From Vibrio sp. RE88 (lineage in GTDB: Bacteria; Pseudomonadota; Gammaproteobacteria; Enterobacterales; Vibrionaceae): DNA of 64,000 bases. The stretch is from NCBI RefSeq assembly GCF_013113835.1, contig NZ_VTYQ01000007.1, positions 62,001-126,000 on the forward strand, in the 5' to 3' direction. How positions within the stretch are numbered: position 1 is the stretch's first letter; each line of letters opens with the position of its first letter. Positions 17,716 to 27,095 of this stretch are shown piece by piece. Below the pieces are notes generated by a model. That model saw only the letters and a list, made by a program, of their open reading frames with translations, ran no database searches and had not been told where the DNA came from. A program made the position numbers and the translations under genes.

Positions 17716-17743
17716 CAAAGCCCAGAGTGAACTCTGGGCTTTG
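17716..17743 (+). terminator. Terminator after the GGDEF gene
   Basis: AAAGCCCAGAGT pairs with ACTCTGGGCTTT. It lies directly after the stop codon and before the convergent nqrM. Confidence 0.85.
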
Positions 17744-17750
17744 TATTTGA

Positions 17751-18005
17751 TTAGGCAATACGGTCTTTTTCCCATGCCGCCAGTTTTTCCTCACGGGCTG
17801 CAAGCTTTTCTGCCCTTAAGGCTTCGCGGGCTTCTCGCTTTTTACGTGCATCACATGGTTCAGGGCAATTACACACCTTGTCGACACCCACAGCACCAAG
17901 ACCACCACAACTGCCTTTTACCACTTTCTTCTGGAAAATGTAGCCGACAGACATGGCTGCGATAACGGCAATAAAAATGCCGAAAGTAATCAGAAATGTA
18001 CTCAT
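17751..18005 (-). CDS. nqrM: Na+-NQR maturation factor NqrM
   Basis: The 84-residue protein has one N-terminal membrane helix (about 4-26), then four cysteines in a GSCGG...CNCPEPC pattern (Cys33, 45, 47, 51), and a charged helical tail. This matches NqrM (DUF539), which is needed to deliver iron to the membrane-embedded centre of NQR. It is the last gene of the nqr-apbE-nqrM cluster, 20 bp after apbE. Confidence 0.92.
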   Translation of the reverse strand: MSTFLITFGIFIAVIAAMSVGYIFQKKVVKGSCGGLGAVGVDKVCNCPEPCDARKKREAREALRAEKLAAREEKLAAWEKDRIA

Positions 18006-18025
18006 AATAACATGCTCACTTGATA

Positions 18026-19030
18026 TTATTTGTTCATAAATGGCTTATACGCTTCCGATGCCATTTCTTTAAATCCATCTTCGGTTTTAACGATCATAAA
18101 CACAGGGATATTATTCTCGTTGGCTATCTTCATTCCCTGCTCTTCGCCAAGTACCATCAATCCTGTCGCTAGACCATCAGCAGTCATCGACGATTTGTCT
18201 AGCACCGTCACAGACACAACTTTATGACGGATTGGTTTTCCTGTCTTAGGGTTAATGATGTGCGAGTAACGTACACCATCACGCTCAAAATAGATACGAT
18301 AATCACCAGAAGTCGCAACGGCCATGTCCCCCGGCTCGATAATCTCCTGTACAGCACGTTCGTCCGTAGATGGTTTTTCTATCGCGATACGCCATTTCAC
18401 GCCTTCACGATTGATGCCTTTAAGGCGCATTTCACCACCCACTTCCACCATGTAATTTTGAATGCCTTGTGATTGAATATAGTCCGCAACGACGTCTACC
18501 CCCCAACCTTTTGCAATTGTTGAAAGATCAACATACAGATTTGGGATGTCTTTAGTCAGTTGATTACCTTCTACAGTCAAATGCTGAATACCGGTATTGG
18601 CCTTACGCGCGGCCAGTTCTTCATCTGTTGGCACCACTTCAGGGCGCGCTTCAGGTCCAAAGCCCCATAAATTAACCAGCGGCCCAACCGTGACATCTAA
18701 AGCGCCTAAAGTAAGACCGTTCAAACGAATAGCTTCTTTCACAACCGTGGCAGTTTGTGGTGACACTTCGAATGGCGTTGATGTCTGGTTTTGATTGAAA
18801 CGACTCAATTCGGAATCTTTACGGTAAGTCGACATCTGGTCATTCACTTCTTCCAGCAAGCGGTCAACTTCTTTCTGTAGGGCCTCAGGCGATGGGATAC
18901 CCTCAGATTCTATGTATTTGATGTTGTAAGTTGTGCCCATTGTCGGGCCACTTAGGTGAATCTGTTCTACTGGCTTTTCACAGCCAGCAAGAACCAATAG
19001 AGAAGCAAATGCAACAAGCCACTTTTTCAC
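18026..19030 (-). CDS. apbE: FAD:protein FMN transferase
   Basis: The 334-residue lipoprotein has a lipobox (LVLAGC, Cys17). It contains ApbE motifs: GTTYNIKY near the start, the GGEMRLKG region and the HIINPKTGKP region. ApbE covalently attaches FMN through a phosphoester to threonine in a [S/D]GA[T/S] motif. Its targets here are NqrB and NqrC, which both carry SGAT. The gene lies downstream of nqrF, after a strong hairpin terminator. It therefore relies on read-through or its own promoter and would be made at lower levels than the pump. Confidence 0.94.
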   Translation of the reverse strand: MKKWLVAFASLLVLAGCEKPVEQIHLSGPTMGTTYNIKYIESEGIPSPEALQKEVDRLLEEVNDQMSTYRKDSELSRFNQNQTSTPFEVSPQTATVVKEAIRLNGLTLGALDVTVGPLVNLWGFGPEARPEVVPTDEELAARKANTGIQHLTVEGNQLTKDIPNLYVDLSTIAKGWGVDVVADYIQSQGIQNYMVEVGGEMRLKGINREGVKWRIAIEKPSTDERAVQEIIEPGDMAVATSGDYRIYFERDGVRYSHIINPKTGKPIRHKVVSVTVLDKSSMTADGLATGLMVLGEEQGMKIANENNIPVFMIVKTEDGFKEMASEAYKPFMNK

Positions 19031-19120
19031 TTGTTAGACTCCTTATAAGAGAAACGGAAATAGCACATGACTCTGTTTAAGAGCACATCGACTATGGCCA
19101 TTTAAAAAATTAACAGCAGG

Positions 19121-19156
19121 AAAAAACAATGGCTGACTCTTACGAGTCAGCCATAT
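19121..19156 (-). terminator. Terminator at the end of nqrABCDEF
   Basis: On the minus strand ATGGCTGACTC pairs perfectly with GAGTCAGCCAT and TGTTTTTT follows. It separates nqrF from apbE. Confidence 0.85.
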
Positions 19157-19176
19157 ATTTCAATCACTTAGGGAAA

Positions 19177-20400
19177 TTAACCACCAAAGTCATCGAGTAG
19201 GATGTTTTCATCCTCAACACCAAGATCTTTTAGCATGCCGATTACAGCCGCGTTCATCATTGGTGGACCACACATGTAGTACTCACAATCTTCAGGCGCT
19301 TCGTGGTCCTTCAGGTAGTTTTCGTACAGTACGTTGTGGATGAAACCAGTGTAACCATCCCAGTTATCTTCAGGCATTGGATCAGATAGAGCACAGTGCC
19401 ATACGAAGTTGTCGTTTTCCGCTTGTAGGCCGTCGAAATCTTCTACATAGAACATTTCGCGCTTAGAACGAGCACCGTACCAGAATGACATCTTACGAGA
19501 AGATTTCAGACGCTTAAGCTGGTCAAAGATATGTGAACGCATCGGCGCCATACCTGCACCACCACCAACGAATACCATTTCGTTGTCAGTGTCTTTCGCG
19601 AAGAACTCACCAAATGGACCAGAAATCGTACACTTATCGCCTTCTTTTAGTGACCAGATATACGAAGACATGATGCCTGGTGGTACGTCTGGGTTGTTTG
19701 GTGGCGGTGTAGCGATACGGACGTTCAGCATGATGATGCCTTCTTCTTCCGGATAGTTCGCCATTGAGTAAGCACGGATAGTCTCTTCGTTTACCTTAGA
19801 CTCGTAACGGAACAGGTTGAACTTGTCCCAGTCTTCACGGTATTCCTCAGGGATATCGTAATCAGCGTATTTCACGTGGTGAACTGGTGCTTCAATCTGG
19901 ATGTAACCACCAGCACGGAAAGGTACTGATTCGCCATCTGGGATCTGAAGCTTAAGCTCTTTGATGAATGTTGCCTTGTTATCGTTAGAGATAACTGAAC
20001 ATTCCCACTTCTTAACACCGAAGATTTCTTCTGGAAGTTCGATGTCCATGTCAGTTTTCACTGCCACCTGACATGCTAGACGCTCACCTTCACGTGCTTC
20101 ACCTTTAGTAATATGGTCAAGCTCGGTCGGTAGAATGTCACCACCACCAGATTTAACTTTTACGCGACACTGGCCACAAGAGCCACCGCCACCACAAGCA
20201 GAAGATACGAATACACCAGCACCTGCTAGAGCACTCAGTAGCTTGCTACCTGGTTGTGAAACGATCGCTTTCTCAGGATCGCCGTTCACAGAAATTGTAA
20301 TGTCACCTGTTGGTACAAGCTTAGACTTAGCGAAAAGAATCACTAGTACTAGCGCAAGTACGATCAGAGTAAACATCACTACACCAAGAATAATGTCCAT
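19177..20400 (-). CDS. nqrF: Na+-NQR subunit F (NADH dehydrogenase, FAD and 2Fe-2S)
   Basis: The 407-residue subunit takes electrons from NADH. A single N-terminal membrane helix (about 3-24) is followed by a plant-type ferredoxin domain with the cysteine cluster SACGGGGSCGQCRV and a later Cys. The FAD domain (RAYSMANYP) and the NADH-binding domain (GGGAGMAPMRSH) come next. The last gene of the six-gene pump operon, it starts 33 bp after nqrE with an AAGGAA Shine-Dalgarno. Confidence 0.97.
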   Translation of the reverse strand: MDIILGVVMFTLIVLALVLVILFAKSKLVPTGDITISVNGDPEKAIVSQPGSKLLSALAGAGVFVSSACGGGGSCGQCRVKVKSGGGDILPTELDHITKGEAREGERLACQVAVKTDMDIELPEEIFGVKKWECSVISNDNKATFIKELKLQIPDGESVPFRAGGYIQIEAPVHHVKYADYDIPEEYREDWDKFNLFRYESKVNEETIRAYSMANYPEEEGIIMLNVRIATPPPNNPDVPPGIMSSYIWSLKEGDKCTISGPFGEFFAKDTDNEMVFVGGGAGMAPMRSHIFDQLKRLKSSRKMSFWYGARSKREMFYVEDFDGLQAENDNFVWHCALSDPMPEDNWDGYTGFIHNVLYENYLKDHEAPEDCEYYMCGPPMMNAAVIGMLKDLGVEDENILLDDFGG

Positions 20401-20433
20401 TGACTATTCCTTAATTGTTGCGGTTTACCCGAC

Positions 20434-21030
20434 TTACAGTTGAACACCAGAGAAAGACATAAAGCCCAACGCCATAAGACCTACACTGATAAAGGTGATA
20501 CCAAGACCACGCAGACCAGGAGGCACGTCAGAGTACTTCATCTTCTCACGGATACCTGCAAGAGCAACGATTGCTAGCATCCAACCCACACCAGAGCCGA
20601 AACCGTAAACAACAGATTCAGCAAAGTTGTAGTCACGTTGTACCATGAAAGATACACCACCGAAGATTGCACAGTTTACTGTGATCAACGGTAGGAAGAT
20701 GCCCAGCGCGTTGTACAGAGGTGGGAAGAAACGGTCTAACACCATCTCTAGAATCTGTACTAGTGCTGCAATTACACCGATAAAGGTGATGAAGTTTAGG
20801 AAGCTAAGATCCACACCTTCAACTAAAGCGTTTTCTTTCAGTACAAGGTTGTAAACCAAATTGTTAACCGGAACTGCGATAGTCAGTACCACAACAACAG
20901 CTACACCCAGACCGAAAGACGTCTTAACTTTCTTAGATACCGCAAGGAATGTACACATACCTAAGAAGAAAGACAGAGCCATGTTTTCGATGAAAATCGA
21001 TTTAACTAATAGACTAATGTAATGTTCCAT
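20434..21030 (-). CDS. nqrE: Na+-NQR subunit E
   Basis: The 198-residue protein has six transmembrane helices. Cys26 and Cys120 (ITVNC) lie at the positions known to contribute to the intramembrane 2Fe-2S centre shared with NqrD. It starts 7 bp after nqrD, consistent with tight cotranslation. Confidence 0.97.
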   Translation of the reverse strand: MEHYISLLVKSIFIENMALSFFLGMCTFLAVSKKVKTSFGLGVAVVVVLTIAVPVNNLVYNLVLKENALVEGVDLSFLNFITFIGVIAALVQILEMVLDRFFPPLYNALGIFLPLITVNCAIFGGVSFMVQRDYNFAESVVYGFGSGVGWMLAIVALAGIREKMKYSDVPPGLRGLGITFISVGLMALGFMSFSGVQL

Positions 21031-21037
21031 GACGCCC

Positions 21038-21670
21038 TTACTCCTTCGCTTCTACTTGTTCTGGTTTCAGAATACGGATTACCCAGATAAGGAAGCCGAT
21101 TAGGAAGAATGCAGACGGTGCTAGAAGCATCAGACCGTTTGGCTGATACCAACCACCATTGCTCACTAGAGGTAGAACTTCCATGCCAAATAGTTTGCCA
21201 GAGCCAAATAGCTCACGGAAGAAACCAACAGTGATAAGAACGAAACCGTAACCAAGACCGTTACCAATACCATCAATTAGAGATGGTACAGGTGCAGACT
21301 TCATAGCGAATGCTTCAGCACGACCCATTACGATACAGTTCGTAATGATCAGGCCTACGAATACCGATAGCTGCTTAGAGATATCGTATAGGTATGCTTT
21401 CAGCACTTGGTCTACCACGATTACTAGTGACGCGATGATCGCCATTTGGACGATAATACGCACACTATTAGGAATGTGGTTACGGATTAGAGATACAGAG
21501 AAGTTTGACAGCGCAGTTACAAACGTTACCGCTAGTGTCATTACGAATGCTGTCTCTAGTTTAGTTGTTACTGCAAGAGCAGAACATACACCAAGAACCT
21601 GTAGCGCGATTGGGTTGTTATCCAACACCGGCGCCATAATGCTCTTTTTAATGTTTTGTGCGCTAGACAT
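21038..21670 (-). CDS. nqrD: Na+-NQR subunit D
   Basis: The 210-residue protein is a six-helix paralogue of NqrE in inverted topology. Cys29 and Cys112 (IITNCIVMGRAEA) are the counterparts of the iron-sulfur ligands. Its ATG overlaps the nqrC stop by one base (TAATG). Confidence 0.97.
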   Translation of the reverse strand: MSSAQNIKKSIMAPVLDNNPIALQVLGVCSALAVTTKLETAFVMTLAVTFVTALSNFSVSLIRNHIPNSVRIIVQMAIIASLVIVVDQVLKAYLYDISKQLSVFVGLIITNCIVMGRAEAFAMKSAPVPSLIDGIGNGLGYGFVLITVGFFRELFGSGKLFGMEVLPLVSNGGWYQPNGLMLLAPSAFFLIGFLIWVIRILKPEQVEAKE

Positions 21671-22455
21671 TAGTTCAGACCTCCGTCACGAACTTTTGCT
21701 AGGAACGGACCAAAGCCCATATCGCCTAACCAGAAGTCGAATGTACCTTGAACACCGTTACCAGTTAGTGTTGCACCTGAAAGGCCGTCGATACCATGCT
21801 CTGAACCTTCTGGAGCGCCACCTTTAACAATCTTGATTGCTGGCTTGTGGTTGTCGTCAAACAATTTCTTACCGACCCACTGAGCACGCCATGTTGGGTT
21901 CTCAACTTCACCACCAAGTCCAGGTGTTTCACCTTGCTCGTAGTAAGTGATACCAGACACAGTGTTACCATCAGTTTCGACTGCAACAAATGCGTACATC
22001 ATAGACCATAGACCAGTACCATGAACTGGCAGGATAACTTTAGACACGTCATTGCCGTCTTTGACTAGGTATACAACACCTGTGTTAGCACGACGGATGA
22101 TTTTCGCCTTGTCTTCTTCACCAGTTAGTTTCACTGACTCTGAAGGGTCTTTGGCTGCTTTGCGCTGATCGTAGTTTTGAGCTGTAGAACCATCTGCCGC
22201 TTCTTCAACAAAGTCACCAGTGTTGAAGTCAACCAGACGAGGCTCAATGTACTCAGCGAATAGATCAGTGACTTTTTTACCAGCAGTATCGATACCAGCA
22301 ACTTCAATAATCTTAGTTTGCTTATCCAGTACCGCGTTAGCTTTTTGCTGATCACGTAGACCTACGGCTGCTGTTGATACGATGATTGAACAAACAAGGC
22401 TCAACCCGATAACAACACCCAGCGTCTTTTTAATGCTGTCGTTATTACTTGCCAT
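21670..22455 (-). CDS. nqrC: Na+-NQR subunit C (covalent FMN)
   Basis: The 261-residue subunit has one N-terminal membrane helix (about 10-32) and a periplasmic flavin domain. The FMN attachment motif SGAT is at 226-229, so FMN should be linked to Thr229 by ApbE. It overlaps the end of nqrB by 11 bp. Confidence 0.97.
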   Translation of the reverse strand: MASNNDSIKKTLGVVIGLSLVCSIIVSTAAVGLRDQQKANAVLDKQTKIIEVAGIDTAGKKVTDLFAEYIEPRLVDFNTGDFVEEAADGSTAQNYDQRKAAKDPSESVKLTGEEDKAKIIRRANTGVVYLVKDGNDVSKVILPVHGTGLWSMMYAFVAVETDGNTVSGITYYEQGETPGLGGEVENPTWRAQWVGKKLFDDNHKPAIKIVKGGAPEGSEHGIDGLSGATLTGNGVQGTFDFWLGDMGFGPFLAKVRDGGLN

Positions 22456-23689
22456 AGCGTGCTTGTCTCCGCTTGATGTTCTTCTCGATAACTACATGGT
22501 CGAACAGAGGTGCAAATAGGTTCGCGAATAGAATCGCCAGCATCATACCTTCTGGGTAGGCTGGGTTAACTACTCGGATTAGTACACACATCACGCCGAT
22601 TAGCGCGCCGTACCACCATTTACCTTTGTTAGTAAATGAAGCAGATACAGGGTCTGTTGCCATAAAGAACATACCGAACGCAAAACCACCTAAAACTAGG
22701 TGCCAGTGCCATGGCATGTTGAACAATGGGTTAGTATCAGAGCCGATAACGTTGAACAGCGTCGCGGTTGCAATCATACCCATCATCACACCAGCAATGA
22801 TGCGCCACGAAGCGATTCGCATGTAAACGATCATCGCTGCACCAATCATTAGCGCTAGCGTTGATACTTCACCGATTGAACCTGGGATGTTACCTATAAA
22901 CGCGTCCATCCAAGTGATCGGAGCACCTGTTACTGTGTTAACAAGAGCACCGTTACCACCTTGAGCCCATTGGCTAAGCGCAGTAGCGCCTGAGAAGCCG
23001 TCAGCAGCAGTCCAAACTACGTCACCCGAGATTTGAGCCGGGTAAGCGAAGAATAGGAAAGCACGACCAGCCAGTGCAGGGTTTAGGAAGTTACGACCTG
23101 TACCACCAAAGATCTCTTTCGCTACCACAACACCGAATGTGATACCTAGAGCCGCTTGCCATAGAGGCAGCGTTGGCGGAACAATTAGCGCGAACAAGAT
23201 AGAAGTAACAAAGAAGCCTTCGTTAACTTCGTGCTTACGCACCATACAGAACAACACTTCCCAGAAACCACCAACAATAAACACCGTGGCGTAAATCGGT
23301 AGGAAGTAGGTCGCACCCAGTAGCATCTTAGTGCCAACCCCTGCATCGGCTGCAATGGTGCCGCCAAGCATTTCGGTTAGCCAGTAATGCCAGTTACCTG
23401 CGATAACTGCTGCTAGCTGTTCGCCAGCATACATGTGGTTAAGTGCTGCAATAGCTTGGCCACCTGCGTTGTACATACCCCAGAACATTGCTGGGAATAC
23501 CGCGAACCAAACCATGATCATGATACGTTTTAGGTCAACGCTATCACGAACGTGCGAGCTTTTCTTTGTGATAAGACCTGGCGTGTAGAAAACTGTTGCT
23601 ACAGCTTCGTACAGGGCAAACCATTTTTCATGTTTACCGCCAGGCTCAAAATGATGCTCGATGTCTTCAAGAAACTTTTTAAGAGCCAT
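22445..23689 (-). CDS. nqrB: Na+-NQR subunit B (covalent FMN, ion channel)
   Basis: The 414-residue polytopic subunit carries the second covalent FMN. The SGAT motif places it at Thr236, the same number as in V. cholerae NqrB. The subunit also holds riboflavin and forms the sodium pathway in the described structures. It starts 5 bp after nqrA ends. Confidence 0.97.
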   Translation of the reverse strand: MALKKFLEDIEHHFEPGGKHEKWFALYEAVATVFYTPGLITKKSSHVRDSVDLKRIMIMVWFAVFPAMFWGMYNAGGQAIAALNHMYAGEQLAAVIAGNWHYWLTEMLGGTIAADAGVGTKMLLGATYFLPIYATVFIVGGFWEVLFCMVRKHEVNEGFFVTSILFALIVPPTLPLWQAALGITFGVVVAKEIFGGTGRNFLNPALAGRAFLFFAYPAQISGDVVWTAADGFSGATALSQWAQGGNGALVNTVTGAPITWMDAFIGNIPGSIGEVSTLALMIGAAMIVYMRIASWRIIAGVMMGMIATATLFNVIGSDTNPLFNMPWHWHLVLGGFAFGMFFMATDPVSASFTNKGKWWYGALIGVMCVLIRVVNPAYPEGMMLAILFANLFAPLFDHVVIEKNIKRRQARYGK

Positions 23690-23694
23690 GAAAA

Positions 23695-25035
23695 TTACCC
23701 TTCCTTCTCGATCTTATCTAGGCATTCACGAAGTAACGCACCGTACTCGTATTTGCCCGGACATACAAAGGTACACAATGCTAGATCTTCTTCATCCAGT
23801 TCTAGCGCACCCAGTGCTTGAGCACTGTCAACGTCGCCTGCACATAGATCACGAAGTAGCAGAGTTGGTTCCATATCCAATGGCAGTACGCGTTCATAGT
23901 TGCCAATCGGCACCATTGAACGATCACTACCATTCGTGGTTGTTGTCATGTTGAACAACTGACCTTTGAAGATATGACCAAGGAAAGCACGGGTTACCGA
24001 GAACTTGTTCTTACCAGGCATCGCCCAGCCAAACAGTTCTTTGTCACGACCTTCACGTAATACAGAAACCTGTACGTGGTAACGACCTAGGTAAGCGTGA
24101 GGACCAGTTGCATGAGTACCTGTCAGTACTGAACCAGAAATCACACGAACTTCACCTGGCATTAACTCACTGTCCGTCAAATCTTCTAGGTTTGCACCTT
24201 GAGTTGTACGAACTAGACGAGGGTTGTTCACTACTGGGCCAGCCAGAGATACAACACGATCCGTGTAAAGTTCACCAGTTAGGAACAACTTACCGAACGC
24301 AATAACGTCTTGGTAGTTGATGCTCCACGCCACGTTTTCTGCATTTACCGGGTATAGGAAATGCATGTGGGTGCCAGCTAGACCTGCTGGGTGAGGGCCA
24401 TCAAAAACATGCTCTTCAACATTTGGCTGAGAAGAACGAGGTAGACTGGTACCAGATTTACATACGTAAACCTTACCGTCTGTTAGAGTTGAAAGCACAT
24501 CTAAACCAGCAACGAACGCATCTTGCTGTTCATTGATGACCAACTCAGGCTGAGCTGCCAACGGATTAGTATCCATTGCAGTTACAAAAATAGCCTGTGT
24601 TGAAGACTCAATTGCTGGAACCTTGCTAAACGGACGAGTACGTAAAGCTGTCCAAAGACCTGAATCAACAAGCTGAGTTTTAACCGCGGTACGGTCAAGA
24701 CCTGCTAATTGGCCGGCTTCAAACTTATCGAACGTTACCTGCTCCTCACCTGCCACTTCAATCACTACAGATTGAAGGACACGTTTAGCGCCACGGTTAA
24801 CCTCGATCACTTTACCGCTTGCTGGTGAAGTAAATTTCACACCTGGGTTCTTTTTGTCTTCAAAAAGAACTTGGGCTTTCTTTACTTCATCGCCTACGCG
24901 AACATGCATAGTAGGACGCATGCCAACGTACTCTTCGCCAAGCAAGGCGACTTTCTTGATGGTCTTACCATCATTAATCACCTGGGTAGGAGTTCCTGCG
25001 ATAGGAAGGTCCAGACCCTTCTTTATTGTAATCAT
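23695..25035 (-). CDS. nqrA: Na+-NQR subunit A
   Basis: The start chosen is ATG at 25033-25035, giving 446 residues beginning MITIKKGLDLPIAG, the same length as V. cholerae NqrA. A GTG four codons upstream is an alternative. NqrA is the peripheral subunit that binds ubiquinone. It leads the nqrABCDEF operon, the Na+-pumping respiratory entry point of marine vibrios. The leader upstream carries a perfect 12-bp palindrome and a pair of distant inverted repeats, listed separately. Confidence 0.97.
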   Translation of the reverse strand: MITIKKGLDLPIAGTPTQVINDGKTIKKVALLGEEYVGMRPTMHVRVGDEVKKAQVLFEDKKNPGVKFTSPASGKVIEVNRGAKRVLQSVVIEVAGEEQVTFDKFEAGQLAGLDRTAVKTQLVDSGLWTALRTRPFSKVPAIESSTQAIFVTAMDTNPLAAQPELVINEQQDAFVAGLDVLSTLTDGKVYVCKSGTSLPRSSQPNVEEHVFDGPHPAGLAGTHMHFLYPVNAENVAWSINYQDVIAFGKLFLTGELYTDRVVSLAGPVVNNPRLVRTTQGANLEDLTDSELMPGEVRVISGSVLTGTHATGPHAYLGRYHVQVSVLREGRDKELFGWAMPGKNKFSVTRAFLGHIFKGQLFNMTTTTNGSDRSMVPIGNYERVLPLDMEPTLLLRDLCAGDVDSAQALGALELDEEDLALCTFVCPGKYEYGALLRECLDKIEKEG

Positions 25036-25094
25036 ACGCACTTGCACTACTTTTATCGGGAAAAAGATTCTTTGATTGCGTAACTTTTAGACAC

Positions 25095-25106
25095 GACACT
25101 AGTGTC
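25095..25106. promoter_or_regulatory. Perfect palindrome in the nqrA leader
   Basis: GACACTAGTGTC is a perfect 12-bp palindrome about 60 bp before nqrA. It could be an operator for an unknown regulator. Confidence 0.35.
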
Positions 25107-25222
25107 CGGTTTTGGCGCAGTTTAAAACACCAAAATCGCAACATCCTATTAAAAACCTCGCTACAAATTTAGTCGAGATTTATCAGGTGCGATAGTCTAT
25201 CATCTTTTTAGAAGTCTATGCC

Positions 25223-25290
25223 ATGACCAATGAAGGGAATCAGATAGATATTTCGAAGGATTTGAGTTTAAAAGGCTAAGTATTGGTCAT
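25223..25290. repeat. Paired 9-bp inverted repeats upstream of nqrA
   Basis: ATGACCAAT (25223-25231) and ATTGGTCAT (25282-25290) are exact reverse complements whose centres are 59 bp apart. They may be paired protein sites or the base of a large hairpin. The rest of the roughly 420-bp gap to bolA holds no gene I can support. A weak hairpin (CACCAA/TTGGTG followed by T5) is at about 25311-25341. Confidence 0.35.
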
Positions 25291-25469
25291 AAGTTTGAAC
25301 CATCGCACAATCACCAATAACCCTATATTTTTTGGTGTTTTTAATTATTCACATTGTGAAACATTTCTGGTTAAAACTAATTCAGCTGTTTATTTGTTTC
25401 TACATTGTTAACGTCTACTTAAATCGCAGCCAATAAAAAAGGCAGCAAACGCCACCTCTTTTCTTTCAA

Positions 25470-25778
25470 CTATTTGGAGCCGCCTAAACACATTGGGCTA
25501 TCTGGTGCCAACTCATTCTGCTCTTTCCACTCCGATGGCGTGTATGTGTGCATCGACAAAGCATGAATATGGTTAGCGAGTTCATCAGCCAGCACCTGAT
25601 TAACCTGACGATGGCGCCCAATCAGGCGTTGACCTTCAAATTTGTCACTGACCACCACCACTTTAAAATGACTTTCCGAACCCGCTGGAACATTGTGCAT
25701 GTAACTTTCGTTTAGCACGTTAAGAAATTCAGGCTCGAAGTGCTCCTGAAGTTTAGTTTCAATCACTTCTTGTAGCAT
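25470..25778 (-). CDS. bolA: BolA-family protein
   Basis: The 102-residue protein has the BolA fold pattern, with the conserved SHFKVVVVSDKFEGQ and GRHRQVNQVL segments and the invariant His. BolA partners with monothiol glutaredoxins to handle 2Fe-2S clusters and affects morphology and stress responses. It diverges from rlmG. The order bolA-(rlmG)-yajG-ampG resembles the bolA-yajG-ampG cluster of enterobacteria. Confidence 0.92.
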   Translation of the reverse strand: MLQEVIETKLQEHFEPEFLNVLNESYMHNVPAGSESHFKVVVVSDKFEGQRLIGRHRQVNQVLADELANHIHALSMHTYTPSEWKEQNELAPDSPMCLGGSK

Positions 25779-25916
25779 TGTGTATCACCATCTAAATATG
25801 AACAGCATGAAAGAACAGATAATAATCGTCTTACACGTAAAGCAAAAGGTTTTAGTTTTCACACGCCCTACCTTCTGCGACAATTTACGTCATGAATTTG
25901 TCCAAGTGTTCCAAAT

Positions 25917-27044
25917 ATGAAAACTGAACTTGTGCTCCATGAGCGCACCTTAACTTTGCATCGATTCCCTCAACGCAATAATGAAACTCTTCAGGCCTGG
26001 GATGCTGGCGATGAATACCTTATTAATCATATAGAAGAACTTGGTCTCACTGGCAAACACATTCTGATTCTAAATGACAGTTTTGGCGCGTTGAGCTGTT
26101 GGTTGTCAGAGAAACATCAGGTCACTATGATGAGCGATTCCTACATTGCTCATCAAGGAACACTCTCCAACCTCAAACGTAACCACTGCAGTGATATCAC
26201 CTTGCTTCACACCATGGATGAGATTCCACAAGGTGTGGATTGCGTTTTGATGCAAATCCCGCGAAACAACCGCCACTTAGTATGGCAGTTGAGTCAGTTA
26301 AGACAAAGGCTTGACGTTTCGGTACCAGTGATTGCGGTAAACAAAGCTAAAGAGATTCATACTTCTACATTAAATCTATTTGAAAAGTACCTCGGTACGA
26401 CAACCACATCTCTAGCATGGAAAAAACATCGTCTGGTTTTCTCTCAGGCTAATAGCACGACGAATGTTACCGTCGATCCCACCACTCGCTGGAGTATCGA
26501 CGAACACGGCTTTATGCTCGACAACCTACCCAATGTCTATTCAGGTGAAAAGCTGGATCAGGGTGCGAGATTTATGCTTGAGCACTTGCCTAAAAATCTC
26601 GGCGGTGAAAAGGTGGTGGACCTTGGATGTGGCAACGGTGTGCTGTCCGTAAAGATGGGGTTGTTGAATCCAGACATACAACTTACTTGTGTCGATGAAA
26701 GCTTTATGGCCGTTGAATCAGCCAAGAGAAACTTAACCCGCACACTTGGCAAAGACCGAAAAATTGAGTGTATTCCCAACAACTGCTTGGACGGATTTGA
26801 AAACGCCAGCGCTGATATCGTGGTATGTAACCCGCCTTTCCATCAGCAGCAAGCCATTACCGATCATATCGCATGGCAGATGTTCTGTGATGCAAAGCAT
26901 GTTCTCAGCAACGGTGGGCAATTATTAGTTATCGGTAACCGTCACCTCGGCTACGATGTGAAGTTATCTAAGCTATTTGGAAAATCGAACGTAAAACTTG
27001 TCGCTTCAAATAAGAAATTTGTTATTTTACAAGCAACTAAATAG
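25917..27044 (+). CDS. rlmG: 23S rRNA (guanine-1835-N2) methyltransferase
   Basis: The 375-residue protein has a degenerate N-terminal methyltransferase-like domain and a catalytic C-terminal domain. The SAM-binding motif KVVDLGCGNGVLSV begins near residue 230, and the NPPF catalytic motif (VVCNPPFHQQQA) is near 300. This two-domain layout and the LTLHRFPQ opening match RlmG, which methylates G1835 of 23S rRNA. RsmC is the main alternative, since it shares the fold. Confidence 0.88.
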   Translation: MKTELVLHERTLTLHRFPQRNNETLQAWDAGDEYLINHIEELGLTGKHILILNDSFGALSCWLSEKHQVTMMSDSYIAHQGTLSNLKRNHCSDITLLHTMDEIPQGVDCVLMQIPRNNRHLVWQLSQLRQRLDVSVPVIAVNKAKEIHTSTLNLFEKYLGTTTTSLAWKKHRLVFSQANSTTNVTVDPTTRWSIDEHGFMLDNLPNVYSGEKLDQGARFMLEHLPKNLGGEKVVDLGCGNGVLSVKMGLLNPDIQLTCVDESFMAVESAKRNLTRTLGKDRKIECIPNNCLDGFENASADIVVCNPPFHQQQAITDHIAWQMFCDAKHVLSNGGQLLVIGNRHLGYDVKLSKLFGKSNVKLVASNKKFVILQATK

Positions 27045-27095
27045 TTCACTATCATGTCTCTAATACGTATAGAGTTACGATTAAAGGAAATTACA

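Noticed and set aside
20135..20443. 102-codon frame antisense to nqrF
   Set aside because: Shadow frame across the start of nqrF; no ribosome site.
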